Positions 8,721 to 19,246 of a stretch of DNA of 64,000 nucleotides are shown piece by piece. Positions within the stretch are counted from its first letter, which is position 1. Every line of letters starts with the position of its first letter. A model generated the notes under the pieces. That model ran no database searches. It was not told where the DNA came from and worked only from the letters and a program-made list of their open reading frames with translations. A program made the position numbers and the translations under genes. The stretch is taken from contig JACKCT010000006.1 in assembly GCA_020633895.1 (NCBI GenBank), forward strand, positions 178,516 through 242,515. The letters run 5' to 3'. Source of the DNA: Deltaproteobacteria bacterium (GTDB taxonomy: Bacteria > Lernaellota > Lernaellaia > JACKCT01).

Positions 8721-9627
8721 GACGACGCTCCCGTCGATTAGTCGACTTACGCGATTCAACTCAGAGTGATCACCGGAAAAAATGCGCGGCTGGAACTTGT
8801 CGGCCGCGGCCAAATATAATGGTGCTCAAGGCCATAACGCTTGACGTGTAAGGACATAAGAAAGAAATGGACAAAAGAACCCTGTTCCCTGCTATTTGGA
8901 AAACCGGAGCCAAAACAGCGCACATTGAGATAACGTTTGCGTCGAAGTTGTGCGGCGCAAATATCTGAAAAGGCGGCATTTTTGGCTGACATCCCCGTCG
9001 GATGTACCACGGCGAACTCCAAATTGTTAAGGAAAAAGGTGGGAAGTGACTATGAGCTTTATACGGTACTATGGCTCGTGTGTAAAGAGGAAAAAACGTC
9101 GTCAAGGAAATAGTATATAAGCAGTTTATATCACAAGAGATTTTTTGCCGGCGCGTTGCTCGTGGAGGCGAACTGGGGGCTGCCGATTCAAATGACTCCA
9201 CGGCTTTTTGATATGAGCGATGGAAATTTCGCGCGAGTCATGTCGGCACGATCCCAGGACACAAAATTGAAACCCGAAGAGATGACGTCGCCAATTGAGG
9301 CGCCGACTTGCCGAACGTCGGCATCGGTCGGGTGAAAAACATCTTCGACAGGCTTGCCTCCCGAGAACGGAGCGCGAGGACGTCCCGAACGGCTTCATAT
9401 GACTTCGCCGTCGCCCGCTGCAAAAAAATTCTAAGAAAGTCTTGTCGGATTTATCGGCGCGTGCTATCGTCCACCTGTCTCATCGATTCACTAGACCCTG
9501 CCGACATCCCGTTTCGCCTCGCCTTTCATGGAACAATTTGGACTGGAAAACGCGGCCGAATCGCAACAATGCGAGGGGCCGCGGGGACGCGATCCACGGC
9601 GGGTCGCGGGCGGAATCTCGGTTCGGT
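8721..9627. other. Intergenic region, AT-richer, no convincing gene
   Basis: The stretch between the metalloprotease start and the next gene is visibly richer in A and T than the surrounding coding DNA, especially 8770-9150. Frames here are short, lack ribosome-binding sites and have no recognisable domains. It must hold the promoter of the metalloprotease (minus) and of the downstream plus-strand gene. A weak sigma-70-like pair is seen at 9442-9447 (TTGTCG) and 9465-9470 (TATCGT), 17 nt apart. No RNA gene was recognised. Confidence 0.5.
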
Positions 9628-9870
9628 ATGACGTCAAGGACGGCTTGGATGTTGGATCGCAACCACAGTGCTCTGATGGGCTGGCTACGGGGGGAAGATA
9701 AAAACGCCTCCCGGATCGCCAAGGACAAGGCCAAGACCACGCGGATGGATCGATTCGATCTGGTGACGGCTCAGGACACGGTGGGCCGGGATCGCGCCGA
9801 AAGTCGACGCGCGGGCCGAGAGAATCAAACCGGCAACCGGGGACGACAAATCAAAGGGGATCGGTCATGA
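9628..9870 (+). CDS. Possible 80-aa basic polar protein
   Basis: A frame from ATG 9628 that ends in an ATGA overlap with the start of the lipoprotein gene at 9867, the junction style used repeatedly elsewhere in this window. The product is rich in Arg, Lys, Asp and Asn, has no hydrophobic segment and matches no family I know. There is no clear ribosome-binding site before 9628, so it could be a chance frame in the leader of the next gene. Confidence 0.25.
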   Translation: MTSRTAWMLDRNHSALMGWLRGEDKNASRIAKDKAKTTRMDRFDLVTAQDTVGRDRAESRRAGRENQTGNRGRQIKGDRS

Positions 9871-12365
9871 CAACGCACCGGGTTCTGATGGTGATGATGT
9901 TGTCCGTTTTGATGGCGTTTGCGTCGGCTTGCGGTGGCGGCGGCGACGACGACGATGACGCCGGCGGCCGCGCCACGACGACTTCGACCACGATGGCGCC
10001 GGTGACGACCACCACGACCACGTCGAACGGCGACACCACCACGACGACAGTCACGGAAGGCACGACCACCACCACGACAACGACGATGGCGTCGACCACG
10101 ACCACCACGACGATGGCCTCCACCACCACGTCAACGACATCGACAACGTCGACGACATCCACGACCGTCGCCACGTCGACAACCACAACGAGTTCAACGA
10201 CCACGTCCACCACCGGCGCTTCGTCAACGACCACCACCGTGACGACCACGACCAGCACCACGACGACCACCGGCGTGACGCTCTCCGAGGTGTACGTGGA
10301 CGCGTCGTATGTGGGCCAAAGCGATGGAACGTCGGGCAAGCCCTATGCCTCGCTGGCGGACGCCCTGGCGAACTGTTCGGATGCACAGTCGTATTTTGTG
10401 AAAGCCGGGGAGTACGACGGCGGTGTCGTAATCGACAACTGCGATGGGATCGAGATCGCCGAATGGGCGGATGGCGCCTCGGACGTGGATCGCCCGACGA
10501 TCATCGGCGACGGCGAGAACGTCGGCATCACGATCATCGACTCGGACGGCGTGTCGGTCACGGGCCTGGCGATCAACGAAGCGCGTGTCGGGGTTTGGGT
10601 GCGCAGTTCGAAGGACGTGGAATTCCTCAACAACACGATCGATCGCAACGGCTACATCGGCGTGTGGGCGAACGATTCCCAAGGCGTGTCCTTCGACGGC
10701 AACAACCTCAGCGACACGGGCAGCGGATCGCAGGGGATCGGACTGCATCTGACGGGCGGCGGCGAATATTCGTTCGTTCACGGCACGATCGACCGCAACG
10801 GCTTCGCCGGCGTCCTCGCCCTGGAGTCGAACGTATCGCTGGAAGACAACTCCATCAGCGAGAACGGCGGTCCCGGCGCGCGCATGGAAGGCACGACCAT
10901 CGACACACTGACCATGAACGAGATGGATGCCAACGAGGGATTCGGCCTGGTGCTCGACACGGCGACCGGCACGGTGGAAGACAATGACATCACCGGGACG
11001 ACCGATACCTGCTCCAACGGCGGCTACTGCCCCGGCGTCGGCGTGCAGATTCAAGACAACGCGGACGTGGTGGTGACGCTCAACACCGTCGAGGACAACG
11101 AAGGCACCGGCATCTTGATGACCGAAAGCTCCACCGGCGAATTGACGGGGAACAACGTCAACTTCAACGGCGCGATCGATTCGGCGTCGGGCGACGGTGT
11201 CGCGATCCTGGGCGACAGTACCGATGTGGTCGTGACGGGCAATACGATCAGCAACAACCTGCGTTCGGGCGTGACGGTGGACGACTCGGCGGCCGACGTC
11301 CAAAACAACGTCATCAGCAATAACGAATACGGCCTGATCGCCCAGAATACGGATCAGGTCACGAACGCGGGCAACAACACCTATGAGAACAACACGAACG
11401 ACGGCGTGACCGACTCGCCCGACGCGACGGTCGTCAACGTTGTCTCCGATCCGGCGGTTTTGGCCGAAAACCCCGTGTTCGATCTTTTCGAGTTCGTGCT
11501 CATTCCTTCGGGCAGCTTCACGATGGGCAGTCCCACCGACGAGGTGCCCGACTCGTCCAACGACGACGAGACGCAACATACGGTCAATCTGACGAAGGCC
11601 TTCGCGGCCATGCGGACCGAGGTGACGCGCGAGCAGTACGCCGCCGCGACGGGATATCCCCGGGAGAACCCGGCCACCGGAAGCGAGACGCAAGCCCTGC
11701 GCGCGGCCAACAACGTGACCTGGTTCGACGCCTTGGCGATGGCCAATCTGCTCTCGGAGAAGGCGAATCTGGAGACGTGCTATCGCCTCACGAGCGTTCT
11801 TTGTTCCGACGTTTTCGATGACACCCGCTACTGCGTGGCCAGCCATATCGTCGACGCGACCGTCGCCTGGGAGACGGGCGTTTCCAATCCCTACAATTGC
11901 GACGGCTTCCGGCTGCCCACCGAGGCGGAATGGGAATACATGGCCCGGGGCGGGACGACGACCGCCTTTTACAGCGGCGACATCGACGATACGGCCCTGG
12001 CCTGTTCGCCGCTGGACGACAACCTGGATGAAATCGGCTGGTACTGCGGCAATGCCGGAGACGAGCACCACGGTCTCAAGGCGGCGCGGAAGCTCGACAA
12101 TTTCTACGGCCTGTACGATGTCAGCGGCAATGTTTACGAGTGGACCAGTGACGAGTACACGGCCTATCCCGACACCGAGGTGACGAACCCGTACAAATTG
12201 CCGGACAGCCCGTCGACCGACCAGATCGTGGTGCGCGGCGGGCATTCGTCGGCCAACGCCGCCGAGTGCCGTTCCGCGGCCCGCAACACGCAAACCGGAG
12301 GCAGCTTCAACAAGTCCTACGGTTTGGGATTCCGCCTGGTGATTACGGGCAGTTTTGGTGAATAA
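9867..12365 (+). CDS. Lipoprotein with parallel beta-helix and FGE-sulfatase-like domain
   Basis: An 832-residue exported protein with ribosome-binding site AAAGGGGA. The signal peptide ends in ASACGGGG (lipidated Cys), followed by Asp5 and a Thr linker to about residue 135. Residues about 140-510 are a right-handed beta-helix (DUF1565-type opening YVDASYVGQSDGTSGKPYAS, then many NN-x-I/V turns such as NNTIDRNG, EDNSISENG, TGNTISNN). From about 540 to the end is an FGE-sulfatase-type fold: PSGSFTMGS, TEVTREQY, RLPTEAEWEYMARGG, NVYEWTSDEY, VVRGG, LGFRLV. Proteins with this last domain are often not formylglycine enzymes but ligand-binding or structural relatives. A cell-surface polysaccharide-related role is plausible but unproven. 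The gene is convergent with the kinase-FGE gene. Confidence 0.85.
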   Translation: MTTHRVLMVMMLSVLMAFASACGGGGDDDDDAGGRATTTSTTMAPVTTTTTTSNGDTTTTTVTEGTTTTTTTTMASTTTTTTMASTTTSTTSTTSTTSTTVATSTTTTSSTTTSTTGASSTTTTVTTTTSTTTTTGVTLSEVYVDASYVGQSDGTSGKPYASLADALANCSDAQSYFVKAGEYDGGVVIDNCDGIEIAEWADGASDVDRPTIIGDGENVGITIIDSDGVSVTGLAINEARVGVWVRSSKDVEFLNNTIDRNGYIGVWANDSQGVSFDGNNLSDTGSGSQGIGLHLTGGGEYSFVHGTIDRNGFAGVLALESNVSLEDNSISENGGPGARMEGTTIDTLTMNEMDANEGFGLVLDTATGTVEDNDITGTTDTCSNGGYCPGVGVQIQDNADVVVTLNTVEDNEGTGILMTESSTGELTGNNVNFNGAIDSASGDGVAILGDSTDVVVTGNTISNNLRSGVTVDDSAADVQNNVISNNEYGLIAQNTDQVTNAGNNTYENNTNDGVTDSPDATVVNVVSDPAVLAENPVFDLFEFVLIPSGSFTMGSPTDEVPDSSNDDETQHTVNLTKAFAAMRTEVTREQYAAATGYPRENPATGSETQALRAANNVTWFDALAMANLLSEKANLETCYRLTSVLCSDVFDDTRYCVASHIVDATVAWETGVSNPYNCDGFRLPTEAEWEYMARGGTTTAFYSGDIDDTALACSPLDDNLDEIGWYCGNAGDEHHGLKAARKLDNFYGLYDVSGNVYEWTSDEYTAYPDTEVTNPYKLPDSPSTDQIVVRGGHSSANAAECRSAARNTQTGGSFNKSYGLGFRLVITGSFGE

Positions 12366-12398
12366 CGATGATCCGGAGCGGAACAGGGGCGTCGCTGA

Positions 12399-14702
12399 TT
12401 AGGTGGCGGCGCCTTCCTTGACGACGCGGAAACCCAGGTCGATGTCCCAATTGTCCGGCTCCCGACCCCAGCGGGCGGAGCAACGGCAGCGATAGGCCTG
12501 GGCATACCAGGACCCGCCCCGAACTGATTTGAGCGCGCCCTGTCGCGGCGGGTCGTATTCGCCCAGGGACGCGTAGTGGGCGTAGGCCTTTTCGTCGAAC
12601 CAATCGCCGCACCATTCCCAGACATTGCCGATCATGTCAAAGCAGCCCACGGGACTGCGTCCGGCGGGATGGGCTTGGATGTCGCTCGTGCCGCAAACCG
12701 ACCCGGCCATATTGGCCCGGCCCGGCAGGATGCGGTCCCCCCAGGGATATCGGCGCGCCGGCGTCGGATTGTCCAGGCTGTTGACGACGAATCCTCCCCG
12801 CGCCGCTTTTTCCCATTCCAGTTCGGTCGGCAGGCGATAGCGATCGCCGGTGAGCTGGCTGAGCCATCGGCAGTATGCGACGGCGTCGTTGTACGTCACC
12901 CCTGTCACCGGCCGATCCGGGTGGCGAAGACTGGGGACGTGCGCGACCGGCGTGGCTTTTCGGCCGGTGGCTTCCAGAAAGACGTCGTATTCCTCGTTGG
13001 TGACGGGATAGGCGGCGATGTGGTAGGCGCCGGCGGACAGCGACACGATCGGACGCTCGCAATCCATGGCGTCGGTATCTTCCTCGGTCGCTCCCATGTA
13101 GCAGGGACCGGGCTCCACGAAGACCATCATCGGCAGCATCGGCAGGATGGACGCTGCGGAGGTGGACTCGGCCGCATCCCGCGAGGACGAGGCGGAACCG
13201 ATGGGTTGGTAGAGCCGGGAGAGCTTCGGTCCCCATTCAAACTTCGTGTAGTACCAATCCATCAAGGCAAAGTAGCCGTCCAGCGCGCTGTCGATGTCGT
13301 CGGGCCGAACGGCGGGCGCGACGACGGCGTCGGTGAGCGACGTGGCGTCAATCTCCTGATGCATGCCCGATTCACGCAGGGTGCGGATGGTGAGCAGCTT
13401 GGTCGCCAAGTCGATTGGAATGATCCCCTCGGAGGCGAGAGTGTCCAACAGCGACGAGTCCTCGATGGTGGTGATCAGATTCTTGAGGGCGTCCCCCACG
13501 GCTCGCAGGAGAACCTGCACCTCCTGTTCAATGCGCGACACCGCGTCCATGGGCGAGGTCGCGACCACGGCGGCGACTTCCCGGGCGCGGGCCTTTCGCG
13601 GGCCGATCTCGTCGAGCAGCCGCTGGGCCTTGGCCTGGTAGCGCTCCGAAATTTCCAGCAGGCGCCCGGCGTTGGTGAACGACGAACTCATGGTGTGCAG
13701 CGCCGGGGTCAGGGCCGTGGCGTTGAAATCGTCCTCGATCAGACTCGCCTGGATCTTCTTGGCGATGCGGGATTTTTCCTCCGGCCGCATGCGGTCGCCG
13801 ATATAGCGAACGTAGTGCTGCGTGGAGAGGGTGCTGCCGACTTCGCCCTCGGCCTCCTCGATGGCCTCCAGCAACTCCATCGCCGAGGCGAAGCGGTCCG
13901 GCGGATCGACGCGCAGGCACTTGACGATGATATCCACCAGCGACATGGGCATGGCGGGGTTGACCGCCTTGGGGTGGCGATAGTCGCCGGTCAGTTTTTT
14001 ACGCAGGGCGACACGCAACTCTTTTTCGTCAAAGGCTCGGCGGCCCACGGCCAATTCGTAGAGTACGCATCCCAGCGAATAGATGTCGGCTCGGCCGTCC
14101 AGGTCGCCGCCTTCCATTTGCTCGGGCGCGGCGTAGGCGACTTTGCCCTTGAAGCCGCCGAGGGTCGACAGATCGGAGGCCGCTTCCTTCGCCTTGGCCA
14201 GGCCGAAATCGATGATCTTGGCGTAGCCGTCGAAGGACAAAATGATGTTGCGCAGGTCCAAGTCCCGGTGGATGAGCTGAAGCGGCGCGCCGTCGGGACC
14301 GGGCAGGTTGTAGGCATAGTCCAGGCCTCGGCAGATCTGCTTGGCGATCTCCAGGCTGACGCCCAGCGGCGGCGGCAGATCCTTGAGGCGCGAGAGACGC
14401 ATGAGGTTGTACAGGTCGATGCCGTCGATGTACTCCATTTCGATGAAGTAGCCGTCGTCGATTTTGTCGAAGTGATAGGTCTGGACGATATTGGGATGGT
14501 TGAGTTTGGCGGCCAGGAGGGCTTCGCGGCGAAAATGCTCGACGTAGACGTCCTCGTCGGCGTGGGCCCCGCGAATTTGCTTGACCACCACCACTTTCTC
14601 GAACCCGTCCGCGCCCTCGACGACCGCCTTGAACACGGCGCCCATGCCGCCCTCGGCGATCTTTTCGATGACGCGGAATTTGCCGATGCGTTGGTCCGTC
14701 AT
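12399..14702 (-). CDS. Ser/Thr protein kinase fused to an FGE-sulfatase-like domain
   Basis: A 767-residue fusion. The N-terminal kinase has glycine loop IAEGGMGAVFKA (15-26), Lys41, catalytic loop IHRDLDLRN with Asp147, Asp165 of DFG and an intact APEQ, so it should be active. A helical linker of about 250 residues follows. Residues about 525-767 form an FGE-sulfatase fold (MGATEEDTDAMDCERP, YPVTNEEYDVFLEATGR, YRLPTELEWEKAARGGF, NVWEWCGDWFD, VRGGSWY, LGFRVV). No transmembrane segment is seen, so the FGE domain is cytoplasmic. The start is set at the ATG forming an ATGA overlap with the upstream TPR gene, indicating translational coupling. Kinase-FGE fusions are known in several phyla, but their ligands are mostly unknown. 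Confidence 0.9.
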   Translation of the reverse strand: MTDQRIGKFRVIEKIAEGGMGAVFKAVVEGADGFEKVVVVKQIRGAHADEDVYVEHFRREALLAAKLNHPNIVQTYHFDKIDDGYFIEMEYIDGIDLYNLMRLSRLKDLPPPLGVSLEIAKQICRGLDYAYNLPGPDGAPLQLIHRDLDLRNIILSFDGYAKIIDFGLAKAKEAASDLSTLGGFKGKVAYAAPEQMEGGDLDGRADIYSLGCVLYELAVGRRAFDEKELRVALRKKLTGDYRHPKAVNPAMPMSLVDIIVKCLRVDPPDRFASAMELLEAIEEAEGEVGSTLSTQHYVRYIGDRMRPEEKSRIAKKIQASLIEDDFNATALTPALHTMSSSFTNAGRLLEISERYQAKAQRLLDEIGPRKARAREVAAVVATSPMDAVSRIEQEVQVLLRAVGDALKNLITTIEDSSLLDTLASEGIIPIDLATKLLTIRTLRESGMHQEIDATSLTDAVVAPAVRPDDIDSALDGYFALMDWYYTKFEWGPKLSRLYQPIGSASSSRDAAESTSAASILPMLPMMVFVEPGPCYMGATEEDTDAMDCERPIVSLSAGAYHIAAYPVTNEEYDVFLEATGRKATPVAHVPSLRHPDRPVTGVTYNDAVAYCRWLSQLTGDRYRLPTELEWEKAARGGFVVNSLDNPTPARRYPWGDRILPGRANMAGSVCGTSDIQAHPAGRSPVGCFDMIGNVWEWCGDWFDEKAYAHYASLGEYDPPRQGALKSVRGGSWYAQAYRCRCSARWGREPDNWDIDLGFRVVKEGAAT

Positions 14703-16138
14703 GTCGTCCACGCCCGGTTGATCTCGTCGAGAAGTTGATGGCACGCCAGCAAATATTTGCGGTTGCCGATGCGGCTGAAGCCGTCGGTGGCTCGGCCGAT
14801 CAACTCGCTGGCTTTCGTTCGCCACAGATGGAGATTCGAGGCTTCATCGGGGTCGGCGACATAGCCGAGGATGCATCGGCCGAAGTTGAGCAAGAAGACG
14901 TGGGAGTGAAAGCCCTTGATGTGGGCTGTCATGATCGGGCACGCCTCGTCGAACAAGTGGATGGACGCCCGCCGATCGCCTTCGTGAAACGCCAGCAGAG
15001 CCTCCAGCTCCATCAACGTCGCCTGGACCGGCACGTCGTCCTTGCCCGCCAGCGCCTCGTCCGCCTTTTTGAGATACGCCCGGGCCTGGCTCAACCGGCC
15101 GGCGCCGACGTTGTTGCGCGTCAGGTATCCGTAGCAAGTGGGAATGATCCACGGCCACTTGCCTTCGGCCATGCGCACCGCGGTGAGCAGGTAATCCTCG
15201 GCCAGGTCATATTTGCCGTTCTCGTATTGGATATAGCCCAGGTTGGCGTTGCAGATCGCCACGCCTTCCAGGTCGTTGAGTTGTTGGGATAGCCGCAACG
15301 AGTTCGTGTAGTGCTCCTCGGCGACGGTCAGTTCCCCGGTGAAGACATAAAGGTTGCCCAGATTGTTGGAGACGATGGCGACGCCCACGTCGTCGGTCAG
15401 CTTGACGCGGATCTGACGGCAGCGCTCCATGTAGTCGCGCGCCTGGGTGTAATCGCCCATCTCCCGAAATATGATGCCCAGGCCTTGATAGAGCATGGCG
15501 CCGGTCTTCGTTTCCACGTTTTCGCTCAAGTCAATAATGCCGTAGCAGTAGAAGGCGGCGGCGTTGCGCATATCGCCTTGGCGAAAGAGCGTCCACCCGG
15601 TCAATTGGCGGACTGTCGCCCGCTCGATCCGAGCCTGCGTGTCCTCGATGCCGTCCAGCGAATCCAACGCCTTGGACAGCCATTCCAGGGCGGTGTCGTA
15701 GTCCCCGAGTTTGCTGTGCACATCGGCGATGCCGTTGTAGATGCGCGCGTGGCCCACCGAGACGGACGGATCGTCCGCGTGGGCGCCGTATCGGGAATTG
15801 ATGACCTCCAGCGCCGATTCGAAAACGGCGCGCGCCTCTTCGGACAGGCCTTGCGTGAGAAGCGAGGATCCGCGTTCGGTGAACGATCGGACGGTGCGTT
15901 CGATCTGGCTTCGGCGATGGTGTTGGCTATCGGAAGCGTCCGATTCGGACGGCTCACCCGCGTCCTGACGTCTGCCGCAGTTGGGACAGAACTTCGCCTG
16001 GTCGGACAGCTCGAGTCCGCATTCGAAGCAGAAGCGAGGCGCGCGCACCAAGGGGGCGCCGCAGTTTTCGCAAAACTTTGCGGCGTCCGTATTGGGGTGT
16101 CGGCATTTGGGGCAGTCCATCGACCCAGACAATCCCAT
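14699..16138 (-). CDS. Double zinc-ribbon / TPR protein
   Basis: A 479-residue soluble protein. Four CxxC pairs in the first 55 residues (9/12, 23/26, 37/40, 51/54) form two zinc-ribbon modules. A polar linker leads to about 350 residues of tetratricopeptide repeats (for example YNGIADVHSKLGDYDTALEWL, LGNLYVFTGELTVAEEHY, LGYIQYENGKYDLAEDYL). It is the first gene of a two-gene operon and overlaps the kinase-FGE gene by ATGA, so it is probably the scaffold or adaptor of that kinase, like the TPR proteins near AfsR/Hanks kinases. A second in-frame ATG at 16120 could be the true start; neither has a strong ribosome-binding site. Confidence 0.85.
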   Translation of the reverse strand: MGLSGSMDCPKCRHPNTDAAKFCENCGAPLVRAPRFCFECGLELSDQAKFCPNCGRRQDAGEPSESDASDSQHHRRSQIERTVRSFTERGSSLLTQGLSEEARAVFESALEVINSRYGAHADDPSVSVGHARIYNGIADVHSKLGDYDTALEWLSKALDSLDGIEDTQARIERATVRQLTGWTLFRQGDMRNAAAFYCYGIIDLSENVETKTGAMLYQGLGIIFREMGDYTQARDYMERCRQIRVKLTDDVGVAIVSNNLGNLYVFTGELTVAEEHYTNSLRLSQQLNDLEGVAICNANLGYIQYENGKYDLAEDYLLTAVRMAEGKWPWIIPTCYGYLTRNNVGAGRLSQARAYLKKADEALAGKDDVPVQATLMELEALLAFHEGDRRASIHLFDEACPIMTAHIKGFHSHVFLLNFGRCILGYVADPDEASNLHLWRTKASELIGRATDGFSRIGNRKYLLACHQLLDEINRAWTT

Positions 16139-16251
16139 CGTCGATTTCGTGGATTCACGAAAGATTGAACGGGAATCGCGCGATTGTCGAGAGGGGTTGA
16201 CGCGGACACGGCGAAAGTCCGGGGGCGGTCCGCTCGTGGTGAGAGCCGCTT

Positions 16252-19246
16252 TTAGCCGCCGCAGCCGCTTCCGCCGTCGTCATCGTCGTCGGAGCGGGGC
16301 GCCGCGTCGTCGTCATCGTCACCGCCGGGATCGCTAATATTCGATGTCGAGGACGCCGTGGTCGAAGTCGTCGAAGTCGTGGTCGCCACGGTGGTGGTGG
16401 TTGTGTCCGGCGGCTGCGTCGTTGTCGTGTCGCCGGTGGGGACGGTGGTCGTCGAGGTCGTGGTGGCGATCGTGGACGTCGTGGTCGTGGTCGGCGCGAT
16501 GGTCGTCGACGTGGTCGAAGTCGTCGTGGTGGACGTGGAGGCGGATGTCGATGTCGTTGTAGTGGACGAACCGATTGTCGTGGTCGTCGACGATCCCGAA
16601 GTCGTGGTCGTTGAAGAACCGGAGGTGGTTGTCGTCACCGTCGTGGTGGTCGTGGTTGTGGTCGTGGTTGAGGGCGTTGTCGTCGTCGTGGAAGTCGTTG
16701 TGACCGTCGAAGCCGCAAAATAAATATTGTATGTTTGCCCATTGTACGGCTCGTCGCTGTAGACGCGGACGTAAACGGTTTTACTGTTGATGGGTTCAAA
16801 CGAGCAGGTGGTCATGTTTGAATTAAGTCCGTCGACGTCAAAGCAGGGGTCGCCGTCGGGGCAATCCAATAGGTTCTGCGACTCGTCGTACAGGCAGGCG
16901 GAGATGTTGTTTTCCTTGTGGCGGGGGTAAATGATGAGAGAGATATTCGTCAGCAGGTAAGAAAACGATCCATTCAGTGCAATCTTATAAAAATCCTCGT
17001 CCTGCAAATAGATCTTGATGCTATCACCAAGATAAACACCGAAATAACTCCCGGAAATGGCCGAAGCTTGGCCGAAGAAATCATTCTCCTCGTAGATATC
17101 GTCCACCTCGGGTGGAACCGTTGTCGTGGTTGTCGTCGGGATGCTTGTCGTCGTGCCGTAGTAATATCCGCAGTTGTCGAGGAGCGCCTGCGTTTCCAAG
17201 GCGGCATAGGCATTTGTCGTTGTCGGCGGGATGTAGGTCGACGAATACATCCAAAGAATTTCGTCCTTGAAATTGTCGTAAGCTCCGTAGAAATACGCCC
17301 GGACACCCGCGGTGTATAAGCCTAAATAACCTTGCCAAGTCACCGACTGATTCAGCGAAGGTTCGTGTGTCGCGCCGACGCACCATTTGTAACTGTTGTT
17401 GGTGATGAACGGTTGCGCAAAAAACGGCTCGCCGTCCGTGTTGATCGTGTAGGTGGTGTTGGGTTGCACGGTGATCTCGTTCGGCGAATACCACACATCG
17501 GTTTTGGTGCTTTGCCCGACCGTGCTTTTGACGATGGCCGCCCAACGAACTTTGGCTCCCGGCGTCGTGTTGGGACCCGTGGTCATCGTCCAACGTCGCA
17601 TATAGACGGGGAATATATTGCTGCCGGAATCCGTGAAGCAATGAAAATAGACCGGGCGCGGTACGTTTGTGTCCGGATAGGCGGCGGAAAGATTGCTGAC
17701 AACCGACAACTCCGCTTCGTCGACGTACGGCGGATTGGGGGTGAATGTGACGTCGATATTTTCCTGCGTGGGACAAGTGGCCGCCGCTTCGTCGACGTGC
17801 ATCCGAGTTCGTCTCGTCTTCCAAAGGCGGTCGCGCATCGGAGCCGGCGCGGTAATTGGCGACGTACGACGCGGCTTCGTTGTGCATTCGTGCGTTGTCT
17901 TCGTAGTCGTAGGTTCCTGTCGAGTAATATTCGACGCGACCCAGGCGGGGGCGGCTGCCGTAAAAAATATTCGGACTGGAGAACAGCGGCAGTCGCTCGC
18001 AATCGGGTTTGCTGGGCGAATCGCCACACTTACCGGCTCGATCGTAGGACATGATCGTCCGGAACCAGCCGCTACTGTTCTTTTCCAGGGAAGAGCCGTG
18101 GTTGTAGGCCGTCGGCTTATTTTCAATCGGGTCGGCGTCCCGGTCATGGCGCGCGCCGAAGTTGTGGCCGATCTCGTGGGCGAAGGAGTGGTTGCCGATC
18201 GCGCAATTGATCGCGGTCGCGGAGAAACCGATATCCTCGTTGGCCACATCCAGCGCGTCGGGGACGTAGGCGCATCCGCAGTACAGGCCCGATTTGGTCA
18301 GCAGGGCGACCAGGTCGGCGCCGTAGGTGTCGCGCAAGGTATGCACATCGTCCATCTCGCCGTCGTCGGGATCCTGCAGCGCGTCCCGGTCGGCGCATTG
18401 GTCGAGGGAATCCTCGTAGTCCACCTGCACCGTATGCACCAGGTTCAGGCGCGTCGAGATCGCGCTGAGGCGGTAGGCGTTGTTGGCGTCGTCGATGGCG
18501 GCCTGGATGTCGGCGGCGATATTGCCGGTCTGGGACGCCGCGCCGGGGGTGTAGGCGACCAGCACATCGATGACTGAGCCGTCGTCGGCGGCGATGTCCG
18601 CGCCGAAGTCCGTGGGTTCGACCATCCCGTCCGTGTGGGCCGGGAGATCCTCGCCCGGAGGCATTCCGCAGGCGGCGTACGCACCTTGATCGACCTGATA
18701 AATTGCATGTGCGCCGCCACCGAGAGGGCGAACGACAAAGCGCCCCCTGGCTCCGAAAATCTGTCCCGCCGCGTCGCCGTCGACGACGCTCAAATAGGCC
18801 AATCCCTTACCGCCGGCGACAATGCGTCCGTACCAGGTAAAGCCGTTTTCGCGGGTGAGAACACCGGTGGTCTTAAAAACGAGGCGTCGGTCGTCGGGTA
18901 GCTGTAGGCGAAGATAGGAATCCTCGTCGTTGCGCAGTGTTTCGGTGTCCAAGAGGAAGAATCGCGAAGTTACGACCTCCGGTCCGGCGAGTTGCTCGGA
19001 GGCAATGCGCGACTGATCGGCGGAAAGCGCCGCGTCCATCGAGATATCCACGACCGGCGATTCGTCGTCCGCGCTGCCGGGCGCGTAGAAAACGGACTCG
19101 GATTGCGACGGCGTAGACGTCGGGCGATCCTGCGTGTCGTTGCTGAGCAGGTCGCCGCAAGCGGTAGCGAAAGTCAGCGCGAGGCAAACTGCGATGATTC
19201 GCGCCACCCGCACAGACGTCGCGACACGGAAACTCTTACTCATCAT
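16252..19246 (-). CDS. Secreted reprolysin-like zinc metalloprotease, second paralogue (frame broken at about 17795)
   Basis: Paralogue of the enzyme at 5007-8720. The N-terminal part (19246 to about 17800) has a lipobox signal peptide (ATACGD), the propeptide-like region, the catalytic motif HEIGHNFGARHD near residue 357 and Met-turn TIMSYDRAG. In the sequence as given, the frame shifts by one base within the decamer at 17791-17800; the other frame then carries the protein on to 16252. That part has a Cys-containing beta-rich domain, a PPC domain (DIYEENDFFGQASAI), a long Thr/Ser linker and an acidic tail ending GGSGCGG. Both halves look conserved, so a sequencing insertion is more likely than decay. 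The start overlaps the stop of the upstream repeat lipoprotein by 11 bp. Confidence 0.82.

Noticed and set aside
8721-9627. Mobile element or RNA gene in the AT-rich gap
   Set aside because: No transposase fragments, terminal repeats or recognisable RNA fold were found.
17791-17800. Programmed frameshifting at the decamer GTCGACGTGC, which is shared by the breaks at 5097-5106 and 17791-17800
   Set aside because: No slippery heptamer or downstream structure is evident. The near-identical copy at 48310 lacks the extra base, and intact GTCGACGTC sites occur elsewhere in frame, so an insertion error is simpler.
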